Shown: positions 46,876-58,519 of the stretch, in pieces
Position numbering within the stretch: position 1 is the first letter of the stretch
Layout: every line of letters begins with the position of its first letter
Assembly: GCA_964059195.1 (NCBI GenBank)
Contig: CAXKWD010000002.1
Location: 162,074,559-162,138,558, forward strand
Direction of reading: 5' to 3'
DNA length: 64,000 bases
Source: Ectobius pallidus
Taxonomy: Eukaryota > Arthropoda > Insecta > Blattodea > Ectobiidae
Program-made: the position numbers and the translations under genes
The notes under the pieces: model-generated
Told to the model about the DNA's origin: nothing
What the model saw: the letters and a program-made list of their open reading frames with translations, nothing else
Database searches by the model: none

Positions 46876-48727
46876 ATTGAATCCCCTAGAATTGATGTAA
46901 ATATTGGAAATTAATTAATGAATTATTTTAAAATAAATAAATTGTGAATAAATTAAAATTATGAATAATTATGTCTGTGGTATTACATGTTTGATCGTTT
47001 TAAAGAGATTGAAATAGTCAGTTAAATTACTACGTATGGTTGATATTCGGATCAATAAATATAAATAAGATTTACATTCTAACTATCTGTCACGGAAATT
47101 AGAAGGAGTTAAAATAAAAAAAATTGTACTTGTGAATCCTCCAATATTTTATTTCTTGAGATAAGAAAAAGCAGTGCAGCATAATATATGAAGTAATTAT
47201 CGTAAAGAGTATTGTTTTCGAAGCGCAGAAAAGATAAATGATATATATTCCACGAAATGTGAGGTTATGAGTGCTTATGTTACGTATCACGCAGAAATAA
47301 ATAAAGGGTTATATTCACATAAGGATGTGAAGTTATGAAGTATGTCTATTGCTCTGAATAATAAAGTTATAATTCCACATAGAAGAAATGTGAGGTAGAT
47401 ATTGAAATACGACGAATACGTGAAATAAATAAAGGCTAAATCACGATATTTTCGCTGAAATTACGTTATGATTGAAAATAACTGTGAATTGTGTTATGAA
47501 TAAGCTGCTAATTCCGAAATAAAGATAATGAAATACAAGAGGAAATAAAAGATAAAATAACTGCTGATTATGATTGATTTAAATGGGAAATAAAGTTTAT
47601 TAATAATATAAGATAATTTCCGAAAAGATATATGTGACTGATATGAAAATAAAATGATTATATGCGATCAATAGGAAAATAGTGCTGATGAATATAATTA
47701 ATACTTAACAAAAGTAAATGTTATTGATAGGAACATAATACAGACATGGGTAAAATTAAACCATTTTAATACCGGTACTGATATTTGATACTACCACAAG
47801 AAGCAGACAAAGTAATACAAAATATGTTAAATTTGGGGTGACATAAGTTGATAGAAATTCTGACATCCAATGATATAAATTCTATTTGTTGAAAATTATG
47901 TAAATAATACAGACCTGCTAATTAAATGAAATGATTACAATTAAACTGAAATTGAAAGTTCATAGAAGAAGTTAAAAGGCTGAAAAAGTTTGTAAGGCTT
48001 GGATGTGGTTAATGATTGTAAGACGTCGAGGTACATATAGGTGAATCACGAGATGTTAAGAATACAATTTTAAAATGATAGTAAAAAAATAGAATATACA
48101 GAAAATAAATTATCTGTCATTTATGGAAAATTTAAAATGCTTAATCAGATTTATGCTGAAAATTAAGATGATAAAAAGGTAAACTTATAGAGTATATTAT
48201 AAAATTATAATATTATATTTTAAGCTTAGAGAGAAGAGAATGCTGGTATGTTATTAGTGAATGAACAGCTGAGTAAGAGCAGACACATGCTAAAGTGCTG
48301 ACAACTCCTGAAGGTTAGAAGGAAGTAAAATAAGTAAACATATTAAGGTCGAAGCAAGAGTGCGTATGACCATATTATTTGTATTGTAAGATGTGTAGAC
48401 GTAAATGAAAACTATCTAGAAGAGTAATATAAGAAGTATATTCATTTACATAAGCTTGTAATCCATATTGATATAAGAATTCATATTTTGTTTTATTTCA
48501 TTTATATGTTGTACCAAATATTTAAAGGAACATATATATAATCTCATATTTTGTTAACAGGGTTGTAATATAAAATATTGTGAATTACAACAATGATCTT
48601 AATTTGAACATACTACAGGATGAGAAAAATCATAAAAAAATAAAAATTATGGCAAGATAAAATTTATAATGAGATAAATAATTAAATTCACTTGTGGATA
48701 ATTAATGAAATATTATCTTGGGGCATT
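46876..48727 (+). other. Gypsy-2 protease remnant and noncoding 3' region
   Basis: At 46880..46911 the sequence reads SPRIDVNIGN then a stop, matching PPRIKVVIGN at the start of Gypsy-1 pol. Nothing else of pol remains. The rest is AT-rich noncoding sequence with loose repeats of aaatgtgaggttatga near 47257 to 47395. The polypurine tract ttggggcatt precedes the 3' LTR. Confidence 0.7.
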
Positions 48728-49646
48728 TGATATTGAATTTATATGCCTAGAAAGAACGAGGAAATTATATTATATTAAGCAGGGAGAAATTATGCAAGCC
48801 GAATTAGATGATGAAACTGACCGGAAACGTGTGGGTGTTAGAGGCATGAGTAACTAAAATGATAAAGTCAGCATATACTGCGAGATGCAGGGGATTAACC
48901 AGAAACATTCGTTGAGAGAATACAGCGTCTAGTTTTTAAATTACTCCGAAGGTGTTGTAGACCCCAAATTAGAATATTGACCAATGGAAGAATAGACGGC
49001 AAATGAAATTAAGGAGTAATGAGAGAGGGGAAAGATAGAAGCTTGCGAACGTTAAATTAATCAGCATCAAGTACTCCGGTGTGACGGACGTTAAATTATC
49101 TGCACTTATTAATACGGGAAGGCGGATTTGCAAGAATACAAGTATTATTATTATATCCGTGCTGATAAGAAGAAGTATATCTGAAATAGTGATTATAAGC
49201 AAGATCAAGATAACAGGTATTTCTGAAACATCCTTTCCCTTGTAGTATGGTCAAAGATATCTAAATTATCATAATTATCAAAGTTAGCAGTATATAATAA
49301 TATAAGTGCATTGAATAAGATTGCTTGCTTTATTAGTGTTTTTATACATAATCATTGATATTGAAATAAAAGAGAAGTGATTTGAAAATATAATAAGGAG
49401 AAGTCATCTATATTTATATTTGCACATGATCGTAAATTCGTAATACCACACACCACTATAACCTGAGATATTCTATGTTCTACGACTGACCTCAGCCTGG
49501 GTAATTTGTGTCGTCAAGCAGCGAGAGGGACAAGAAATTCATCAGATCGCATTGAGGTAAGTGGCACATACCAATATAAACGTACCCTGAGACAAACCTT
49601 ATTCTTACCCTTGCGAAACTAAAGTGATAACCCTCGGACGATTGCA
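48728..49646 (+). repeat. Gypsy-2 3' LTR
   Basis: 919 bp, colinear with the 5' LTR at 44383..45300. Confidence 0.94.
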
Positions 49647-49650
49647 AAAT

Positions 49651-50295
49651 GAAACCTATAGCACAGTCTAGGTAGGGAAACTTATATCAGATAGGTTTAC
49701 AATTAAAAGTGGCTTGAAGCAAGGAGATGTACTATCGCCTTTACTTTTATTTTGCTTTGGAATATGCCATTAGGAAAGTCCAGGAAAAAAAGGTAGGCCT
49801 AGAACTAAATGGCAGTCACCCTATTTGGGTTCAGAAATCTAAAAATGAAAATTTATAAGACAATTATCCTGCCGGTTGTATTAAATGGATGTTATATATG
49901 GTCGTTTATTCTTCGGGAAGAACGTAATCTGAGTGTGTTCGAAAACAGGGTGCTTAGGAAAATATTTGGGCCTAAGAGAGATGAAAATTGGGATTGGAGG
50001 AAATTGCATAATGATGAACTTCATAACCTGTACTTGTTATCGGATATAGTAAGGGTAATTAAATAATGGAGGATGAAATGGACTGGACATGTTGTGTGCA
50101 TGGGGTAGGAAAGATATATCTAAAAAATATTGAAGGGGGACCCGAAGGGGAAAGACCACTTGGAAGACCTAGATGCAGGTGGGAGGACAATATTAGGATA
50201 GATTTATGGGTAGTCGGATTTGTGAGGGATGGTTGGATGGAGTTAGCACAGAATAGTATTAAATGGCGGGCTCAGCTAAGCTCGACAATGAACAA
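49651..50295 (+). pseudogene. RTE LINE, C-terminal part
   Basis: After the Gypsy element the RT resumes with FTIKSGLKQGDVLSPLLL (motif B), then a deletion removes the catalytic YADD region. The tail reads MKIYKTIILPVVLNGCYIWS, LREERNLSVFENRVLRKIFG and ERPLGRPRCRWEDNIRIDL, the well known C-terminal region of arthropod RTE elements. Frames change at about 49805 and 50066. Confidence 0.88.
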
Positions 50296-51417
50296 AATAG
50301 TTATGTTAGACAAAAGTGATTACATTGATAGAATGGAGACTCTCTTGAACGACGAAGAATTACTGTATATACTCAGTACTATCCACATATTTAAAAAAAA
50401 ATCATGAACGAAAAACTGGGATGCCAACACTGGACTCCTCTCATCTGAATTTTGACATATCATACCAATCGACTCAATATAGCATGCTGCTTTGTAGTAG
50501 CATCACAGTATAGTATAACAGTAGTAAAGCTGTAATGAAAGTAAAATGAGAGCAAGAAGATGATTTCTTATCCACATGGTCCGCCATGTCTGGTGGTAAA
50601 ACAAGGCTTCAACAGGGTGACTAGCAAAGTGACTTTAGAAAATTCCCTGACTTTTCCCTGTTGTTGAAAAATTTTCCCTGACCATAAATAGTAAAGGGAG
50701 AGGTTTTAAACTCATCGAAGAAAATGTGCATTACATCGCAAGCATTCTCAAACATGTCTCCATTTCACCGCATGTTCAGTCGCATCCATCGGTCTTGGGA
50801 GGCGATGGAACCGATGGCTGGTTTAAAACGGTCCAACGAAAATCGTTCTTAAACTCAGAGCATTTGCAAAAAAGCAAATTTTCTCCAATGAGTTTAAAAA
50901 CTCTCCCAAGCGTACCTTAGGAGTCTGCTTAAAATCATGCGGAAGGGCTTGGCGTTTAGCTCAATTACTCACCAACTGGGCAAACAATCCACCGGAAAAT
51001 CATAGGTACTCGTAGAATAACTGACATTTTCCAGTTCCAGTTGAAAAATAAGTAACAAAAATCTGCTAATAAATTTTTCTCTTGAAATTCTACTCAAACC
51101 ACTCCTTCATTCTTCAATATTTATAAGCATTGTTCCTTAATTATCTTCATTTACTTATTCCTAAACACATTCACTGTTGTTGAAGTTCGAGTATCTCTGT
51201 TAAGTTTACTATATTTAGATATGCTGTCATGAAGTACTGATTTAGATCTTGTACTATTTAACTTATATGGTCTAAACAAAGACTGTATTGCAATACTGAA
51301 TGTGAGGTTTGACAATCGTTAACTAATCATTGTTTGGTCAAATTTTGGCATAAGCCCTAGTAATTAAATTTACTTATTTACACTATGTACATTGCACAAG
51401 GTCATACAGCAACTCAT

Positions 51418-54151
51418 CTACTTCTTCTTCAGTTTGTTTATCTTTTCAGACAGCAATTCAGTTTTCTCAAGAGCATCTTTCAACAGATTCGCCTTTTTTG
51501 CTTCCAGCTCCTGAACTTCTTTTTCTACAACTCTCTTTCTGAATCTTTCCAGAGAAGAAGCATCCACATCAAGTTTTTTCCTTGTCATTGCCTCTTTATA
51601 GAGGCTGTGCGCATTTCTTGCTGAAGAGGGGTTTACATAAATCAACTTTTTCGACCCCCCAACTGTTCGCACATGGTCGTAAACAGTTCTTTGAGCTATT
51701 AATAGCTCCTCATGCATATTCTCTATGAGGCATTCAGAATTAACTGAAAACCCTTGTTCCACATTTGCATTGCCATGAGACAAAGTACACACTAACTTTA
51801 TGACAAAGTGGAGATTGTCTGCAACATATGAAGCCCTAGTCATAATCCTCATCCAAAAATGGTCTAGTCTTTCATTTTTCCTACTATAGCTCTCAAGTTT
51901 TCTTTTTATGTTGACATCTTTACAAAGAAACTCAAATTCTTGTAGGGCCTTGTGAACACTGACACTGTTCATCCACTTTGCTTCAAGGAGAGCAGTCAGC
52001 AAGAGTTCCATCCGCTTTCTGGATATTTCCAAATTTGCAGCTGTAGCAGGAGCTAAACATGATATTGATTTGTCAGCCCGTACTTCAGGGGAGACCGTTC
52101 AAGCATTTTATTAATAAATTTCACTATCACATTTTTACACTCTTTGCGGAAAATGAGAATGCTAAGGTCTGGCTGCTTTTCCATACTCCTCAGTGCACTT
52201 TTCACTGCAATGCCTAGCTTAACATGTTTGGCACTGACTAGGTTTTCAATTTTCAATTCTAAGTTCTTTCTCGGCTGGTTTTCTAGGAGAACAGATGGTT
52301 TGACAACCCGATCCATTTGAGTATTTACAATTGTGCTTAGGCTTTCATATAGGAAAGGAGCTAATGGCGAATCTGTTTGAAACTCACTTAAAAAGGGCTC
52401 CAAATCACTAGCCAAAGACCTAAAAAATTCTAGTTTGGCAGGCAGAAAAGGATCCTTGATGAACTTGGCCACTACTGCAAAACTGTTGGATATGATCTGC
52501 TTAGTCTTTTCCATTTCCCTTACAAATACACTAAGGTGTGGGAGCATGGCAAGAGCTCGCTGCGCTATGTTTTCATTTTCAAGCCAACGTACAGCACAAA
52601 ATTTCAAGGGAAATAGGCTGGATTGTGTTGTTGCTGTGTAGACTGCTCGCCTGGCCGGACAGTTTTTCAACAAGTTGTAAAGGGCCCTTAAAAACGTCAC
52701 GATGTCCCATCCAGATTCCTTCATAGCGGCTTTGAAAGCACAATGCCTAAAAAGAGAACAACTATTAGCATTGCAATGATAATTTTCACTGACAATCAAA
52801 ATAAAAACCCAAATTGTCAGTTACATTTTTAGCGCAACGACTAACAAAAATTGTACACTATCACAATGATTAAAAGCAGACTAGAAATTACTTTAGGCCT
52901 ACTTCAACAATATGCAATATACGCATAAATGGGGGTAGTAGCTATACTTACAATGTGTGCAATCCACAGCATCCTAAATCCAGATCTCCTTATCCTCAAG
53001 TTCAATCTTCAAACAATCCTTTAAATCCTTCAGAAATCTGTAGTTAACACAAATACTATAGAGGACAATACCGGACACTTACTGCTTTGACAATGGAAAA
53101 ATGGGGGACAGATTTTGCAGCACTCCTGGTGGCACAACCTGCAAACTTGGGGGCAAATTAAAATATTCAAAACACTTATATACTGCAATTTCACCAAACA
53201 CTAAGGACCAAAACACTGTTTAAGTAATTATAATAATAATAATGAGCAAACAAAACACAGAACTTCCGAAATAGTTATCAAAATATCAATGAAAACACAA
53301 ATATTTCAGCTTAACGGTTGCTAACAACAACAGCTTTCTCTTTTTTTCAATGTTGCTTTTTTGTTTTAATTTTTAGGTCATTTATTTCCAAACCAGCATT
53401 TATTTCTGAACCATAGATAGTTAGAAAAACCACATCCCTTATACATAACATGCCGAGGTTGGCTACTTCGGCTCCTCTGTTAGAAATTGGTTGATATCTT
53501 TGTATCTAGTTACTGCATTTGTATTCAGTAGTAGCAGGTTGGGCCGCTAGATGGTGCTCAAGATATTGTCCCTCGATATATCGCAAAGTGTCCTGTATTG
53601 TCCTCTATAGTATTTGGTTAACATTAGGACCATCCATTGATATTTGTAAAATTTTCTTTTGGTTCGGGAATTGGACAGCTTCTTTGAAGGCCAAGAGCAG
53701 ATCATTAGCAGTTGAACGTCCCAAGAACACAGATGTCAGATATCGACACTTCACTTCACTACATTCACTGTCCCAATATCTCACATTGACATCCATTTGT
53801 TGTTTTTGAGACACTTTATTTAATGACTCATCAAATCCAACAACAACATAATCACATTTTGAGAGTTTGTCACAAAGTTCTTCCATACACCAGTGTATAA
53901 CCAACCTTATCTTTTTGTAACTTGACTTTCTTGGCAATCTCACTATCAGGAAACATTAACGTCATCAAACTTATATCTTTCCCTGCAGTTCTTAATGATT
54001 TGTGGGTGATCACAGTATGAATACACCACAGAATTTCTGCCTTTGTTACACTATCATTCACAATGAATGTTTTGAGGCCTCGAGGTGACACTATGTAATT
54101 GACGTTATTCCCTATCTCATCGCAGAGCAGACAATGTAACAAAACAACCAA
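51418..54151 (-). pseudogene. hAT transposase gene with intron
   Basis: Minus-strand pieces in order: 54151..53870 and 53943..53605 with VVVGFDESLN (first Asp) and ISMDGPNVN (second Asp); about 53040..52952 ending in CGLHT; 52746..52053 with HCAFKAAMKESGWDIVTFLRAL and FPLKFCAVRWLENE; 52032..51418 with LSHGNANVEQGFSVNSE (catalytic Glu and dimerisation region) and a basic coiled-coil tail. Frameshifts lie near 53900, 52990 and 52045. A GT-AG intron at 52747..52951 joins CGLHT to LHCAFK exactly. All three acidic residues are present, so decay is moderate. Confidence 0.85.
52747..52951 (-). other. Intron in the hAT transposase gene
   Basis: The donor gtaagtatag is a perfect consensus match and the acceptor is ctctttttag. 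Removing 205 bp restores the frame GLHTL-HCAFK typical of this transposase type. Confidence 0.85.
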
Positions 54152-54518
54152 CGTGGTTGATGCAACTATCGACTGTTATATGTACGATACAATCGATATA
54201 TAAATTAGTCCCAGCAAGACCTTGATCGCTGCCGATATATCGATATTCAAGCTATCGATCTTCAGCTGGCGCATCTTTTAAAAGATGTTTGACAAAAAAA
54301 ATCCTCGCATTAAGGATGCGCCCTAGTTTTTTGTTATAAAAAATTGTGGGGAAAGTGCGTCTATTACACGGGTAAATGCGGTAATTGAGCATGGTTACTA
54401 TACTCCAAATCTAATTTTTTTTTTAAATTCCAGGTTTTTATTGAAAATTCCCTGACTTTTCCAAGATTTCTTGAGAAAAACAAAAATCCCTGACTTTTCC
54501 CGGTCGCTAGTCACCCTG

Positions 54519-54716
54519 CTTTAAGAGTAGAGACATCAAGCAAGTAACAGTGCAGTACAAGCAGAAGCACTAATTCGGGAAATGTTCAGTGAATTTCTTT
54601 ATGACTTTGACCTTGGGTCGAACTCTGCACAGGGTTGTTGAAAGTGTTAGGCTGTTATTGTTTGGCTGGCTGTTACCATGCACGTTATTTTTATAGTTAC
54701 AATTTAGCCAACATAT
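54519..54716. other. Spacer between hAT and Gypsy-3
   Basis: About 200 bp of sequence that should belong to the interrupted host element or intron; nothing is recognised. Confidence 0.4.
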
Positions 54717-55519
54717 TGTAACAAGGGCTCGTCGGGGTTCGAAATCAGAACATGTAGTTTCTAATTGAAGGATGGAGGTTCCTTTATTTCCAATAACACA
54801 GTGATCTATACAGCCAGAAAACTCCTGAAGGTTCTCCAGTTCTTCCGTTCAGTTCGGTGCTCACTTCCACGTCAAAGCAGTGTCCCAGTCGAGTCCAGAT
54901 CAGCTCACCAGCTCTTCCGTTCACTAGTCCCTCCGTTCACCAGTCCCTCCGGTCACTAGTTCCCCTTGACTAGGTCTTCCGTTCGCTGGTCCCTCCGGTC
55001 ACTGGCTCCTCAGTTTCTTAAGTCACACTTACTTGAGGTCGTGCTGATCAGTGCTCTCTGTCCAGTTCACACTCTGACGCTGACTCTCTCCCGCTGTTAA
55101 CTGACTGTTACGGACTGACTGTTCTCCCATTGACTGGCTCATCACTCCTCGCGGACTGACTCCATCTGACTCTCTGCTGACTACTCACGGACTGTCTCTC
55201 CTCGACTAACTGACTGTTCTCTCATTCATTGACTGACTGATTCTCGCTGTCCGCTGACGAGCTTATATAGTCTTGAAGAATGTTCTAGAGTCAATGTCTC
55301 GAAGTCTCCGTGCATGGTCCAGAATGCGCGCTGTGGCGTGCGGCCACACCCCTTAGCACGTGGCCCCTTCCTACAGGCCTTCCCCCATGGAGCGTGGCCC
55401 AATCGCTGTACCGTGTCATGCCCACTAGCGCCTTGCCTCCCGCCCACCCACTAGGAAGCCGCGATCTTTCTAGACTCCGTCATTCTGGCACTTTCTGGGC
55501 GGCTCCTGGCTTTGTGATA
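54717..55519 (-). repeat. Gypsy-3 3' LTR
   Basis: 803 bp on the minus strand. It contains CT-rich repeats of ccagtccctccggtcac and ctgactgact type. It differs from the other LTR by several small indels, so the element is not very recent. Confidence 0.9.
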
Positions 55520-55529
55520 TTGCCCCTCC

Positions 55530-56975
55530 TTAAGGGTCTTCGTCCCGAAGTGCCCCATGGTATGCTGCCAGACAGTCCAGGTGAACTACCAGCATCTTCC
55601 CTCTTGGCTGTCGCTGGACGCGGTAGACTACGTCATTAATTCGCTTGATGACCCAGTAGGGGCCATCCCAGGACTGCTGCAGCTTCGGCAACTTCCCTCT
55701 AGTCCTGGTAGGGCAGTACAACCACACTTGGTCTCCCTCATGGAACCCAGCTGAGTTGGTTAGCCTGTCGTACCTCGCCTTCATCTGGTCACGAGCCAAC
55801 TGGAGATTCTCTCGGGCGAGTTGGTATCGGCAAATGCCGAGCTGGTTAAAATCCTCTCACACATATTAACACTCAGCTCACACCTCTTAGCACATCACAA
55901 ACGAAGGACATAAAACACTCCAAGCATAAAAGCAGGATAACTGCAACAATCGCTAAACACAGTTACACAGCCCAAATACCACCAACATCCCATCCGGATG
56001 AAGCACCAAGGGCACTCACAGGAACAAAACAGCACAAATGGTTACCTAAATTTGGTTTGACCCGAGGTTCTGGCTTCATTGCTTGGTACTCGGGGGGCAA
56101 GGGAGGGCAAAAAAAAAAAAAAAAAAAAAAAACTCTCGGTCAGGTTCCACACATAGTCGGTAGCTGGCTGTTTCTCATCAGGTGGGGTGCCAAACAGTAG
56201 GTCGCACGATAGACGGAGCTCTCTCCCGAAGACCATGTTGGCTGGTGTCATGGATCGAGGCTCTATATGCCAGGAGGAAGGGTGGCACCCGGAGGTCCCA
56301 GTCTCGGTGGTGGCTTGAGACTACCTTCCGTAAGTGCTCCTCCAAGATCTTGATGTAGCGCTCCACCACTCCATCTGATTGCGGGCGAAGGGGGGGCGTG
56401 TGGGTCTTGTATACCCCCAGCCGTTGGAGCAACTCATTCATGATGTTCGGCTCGAAGTTCCTCCTGGTCGCTGTGTAATTCCATCGGCGCTCCATACCGG
56501 CACATCAAGTTCTTCACCAGCATCCGTGCCACTGTTGCCGCTTCCTAGTTCGAGATGGCGTAGTCTCCTGGCCACTTGGTGACATAATCCATGGCCAACA
56601 ACAGGAACTGATTTCCGTCATCAGTTGTATGGCCTCATGGCCCCACGGCTGCGAGTTCTAGGCCCTCTGCTGGTAGTGCAGGTGTCGCATTGTTCACACC
56701 ACCTCTCGACATCACTTCATTCATGCAACCAGTAAAACCTTCTCCGCAATTTGTCGAGGATCTGGTTCACTCCCAAGTGGTCACCTGTCGTTCCTGCGAG
56801 GACTTCCTATAAAAACCTCCTGGACTCCGGCTCTCGGAAAGACTAGGTGCTCCGCAGTTGTCTTCCCATTCGCAGGCTTCCAGACTCCTTTTAGGACCCC
56901 GTCCCTGACCACTAGGACGTCTGGCTGGGCCCCATAGCCCACGTAGTTGGCGCTGCGACTGGCACCTCTTCCCAC
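55530..56975 (-). pseudogene. Gypsy-3 integrase, broken
   Basis: The minus strand carries, in mixed frames, QPDVLVVRDGVLKGVW, the zinc domain remnant with CEQCDTC, HTPPLRPQSDGVVERYIKIL with the catalytic Glu, TPANMVFGRELRL, and after an insertion the C-terminal part ARDQMKARYDRLTN to QPRGKMLVVHLDCLAAY (55799..55530). The order is that of Gypsy integrase. Frameshifts and stops make it inactive. Confidence 0.85.
55855..56131 (+). mobile_element. Short poly(A)-tailed insert in Gypsy-3 integrase
   Basis: About 277 bp interrupts the integrase frame between LTES and NQLGIC. It ends in an A22 run in plus orientation. It has no ORF or pol III boxes that I can see. A retroposed RNA copy or SINE fragment is likely; the source is unknown. 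Confidence 0.6.
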
Positions 56976-57097
56976 GTCGGTCCCGTACCCGACATGACGT
57001 CCCTCGGTGTCTCTCCTACATCCATGTTGTCCCGCGGTGTCTGTCCTATGTCCACGTCATCCTGCGGGGTCTGTCCTACGTCCACGTCGTCCCGCTG

Positions 57098-57472
57098 TTA
57101 TTCACTCAGGGCGTGGTCTTCCCCTTCGGTAGATGGTGGTACGGTGATGGCCATGTCCTCTTCCTGCTCTTCCTTATCTTTCACCTTGGCCTGTCTCTCT
57201 GGTTCACTTTTCACAGCCACCAGTTCGCTGCCCGGTTCATTTAATCGTTCCTTGGCCGGTGTCAGTTCCTGCTCGAGTTCTCCCTTAGGGCTTAACTGCA
57301 GGTTCTTCATTTCACTTGTAATTTCTCTTAGGGCCTCTCTCGTTTCGGTGTACTGCCGGTCCATTTTTTCGTTCAGTCGGTCGTTCTGCTGCCTTAACTG
57401 GGTGCTCTGCAGGTCCATTTTCTGTCTCAGATCGTCCATGGCGTGAAGTAATGATTTGAACATGTCCTCCAT
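57098..57472 (-). pseudogene. gag: Gypsy-3 gag, N-terminal part
   Basis: From ATG 57472 the frame reads MEDMFKSLLHAMDDLRQKM and a coiled-coil of Gln/Arg/Glu heptads, then an acidic stretch to ALSE and a stop. The capsid part is missing because of the internal deletion. The frame is open upstream into the primer site, but only through a GTG. Confidence 0.7.
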
Positions 57473-57495
57473 TTGCGTTATCTCCTTTTGGCTAT

Positions 57496-57513
57496 ATCCC
57501 ACTTCTGACACCA
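57496..57513 (-). promoter_or_regulatory. Gypsy-3 primer binding site
   Basis: On the minus strand tggtgtcagaagtgggat starts one base after the LTR. This phrase is a common Gypsy primer site. Confidence 0.65.
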
Positions 57514-57514
57514 G

Positions 57515-58331
57515 TGTAACAAGGGCTCTTCGGGGTTTGAAATCAGAACAGGTAGTTTCTAATTGAAGGATGGAGGTTCCTTTATTTCCAATAACACAGT
57601 GATCTATACAGCCAGAAAACTCCTGAAGGTTCTCCAGTTCTTCCGTTCAGTTCGGTGCTCACTTCCACGTCAAAGCAGTGTCCCAGTCGAGTCCAGATCA
57701 GCTCACCAGCTCTTCTGTTCACTAGTCCTCCGTTCACCAGTCCCTCCGGTCTGGTGACTTAACTAGGTCTTCCGTTGGCTAGTCCCTCCGGTCACTGGCT
57801 CCTAAGCTTCCCAAGTCACACTTATTTGAGGTCGCGCTGATCAGTGCTCTCTGTCCAGTTCACACTCTGACGCTGACTCTCTCCCGCTGTTACTGACTGT
57901 TACGGACTGACTGTTCTCCCATTGACTGGCTCATCACTCCTCGCGGACTGACTCCCTCTGACTGGCCGTTGCTGTTACTCTCTGCTGACTACTCACGGAC
58001 TGTCTCTCCTCGATTGTCTGACTATTCTCTCATTCATTGACTGACTGACTGACTCTCGCTGTCCGCTGACGAGCTTATATAGTCTTGAAGAATGTTCTAG
58101 AGTCGATGTCTCGAAATCTCCGCACATGGTCCAGAATGCACGCTGCGGCGCGTGGCCACACTGCTTAGCACGTGGCCCTTTCCTACAGGCCTTCCCCCAT
58201 GGAGCGTGGCCCAATCGCTGTGCCGTCTCACGCCCACTAGCGCCTTGCCTCCCGCCCGTCCACTAGGAAGCCACGATCTTTCTAGACTCTGTCGTTCTGG
58301 CACTTTCTGGGCGGCTCCTGGCTTTGTGACA
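57515..58331 (-). repeat. Gypsy-3 5' LTR
   Basis: 817 bp; minus-strand start TGTCACAAAGCC and end CCCTTGTTACA. Confidence 0.9.
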
Positions 58332-58519
58332 ATATTTTAATTCTTTGATGTTTTTAATGTTAATTATAACAGTCTAATAAAGAATAAAACTGGAAAAATA
58401 ATTTTATATACAGGCCTAAAGATATTTTTTTAACTTTCCTTTCCAAAAATTTGGGTATGGGTATTATTCAGGGGCGGGTAGTATTCGGGTATACACGATA
58501 ACTGAACTAGAATCTGATT

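Larger units (their letters stand above)
44383..49646 (+). mobile_element. Non-autonomous Gypsy LTR element (Gypsy-2)
   Basis: LTRs of 918 and 919 bp (TGATAT to GATTGCA) flank about 3.4 kb. AAAT is duplicated at 44379..44382 and 49647..49650, inside the RTE reading frame. The LTRs differ at roughly 20 positions by eye, so it is clearly older than Gypsy-1. The interior carries a reduced gag and no pol. It has a primer site, and the same style of polypurine tract (ggggcatt) as Gypsy-1. Confidence 0.94.
42141..50295 (+). mobile_element. RTE-type LINE inserted in the Penelope-like element
   Basis: The element reads in plus orientation: an untranslated 5' part, an APE endonuclease, RT and a C-terminal zinc-like tail, typical of arthropod RTE elements. 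It is interrupted by the Gypsy element at 44383..49646, removal of which restores the frame as KMCLN|ETYS. Internally it lacks the RT catalytic region: near 49820 ELNGSHP jumps to the KNLK-type MKIYKTIILPVVLNGC segment. Many stops and frameshifts occur. Its 3' end is abrupt at the Penelope sequence. Confidence 0.85.
50613..54518 (-). mobile_element. hAT transposon with intron-containing transposase gene
   Basis: Ends are CAGGGTGACTAGC at 50613 and its complement at 54518. Both subterminal regions repeat aaaattccctgacttttcc. Counting the duplication from one base inside gives gcttcaac and gctttaag, six of eight matches, as an old hAT target duplication. The 3.9 kb interior carries a hAT transposase gene on the minus strand. 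Confidence 0.85.
54717..58331 (-). mobile_element. Internally deleted Gypsy LTR element (Gypsy-3)
   Basis: LTRs at 54717..55519 and 57515..58331 flank 2 kb. ATAT is duplicated at 54713..54716 and 58332..58335. On the minus strand the 5' LTR is the right-hand one; a primer site (tggtgtcagaagtggg) follows it, and a purine tract (ggaggggcaa) precedes the 3' LTR. The interior keeps the gag start and integrase; protease, RT and RNase H are gone. A poly(A) insert interrupts the integrase. Confidence 0.92.

Noticed and set aside
55226..55447. Frames rich in Gly and Arg in the Gypsy-3 LTRs
   Set aside because: LTR sequence with higher GC content gives long chance frames; no motif is present.
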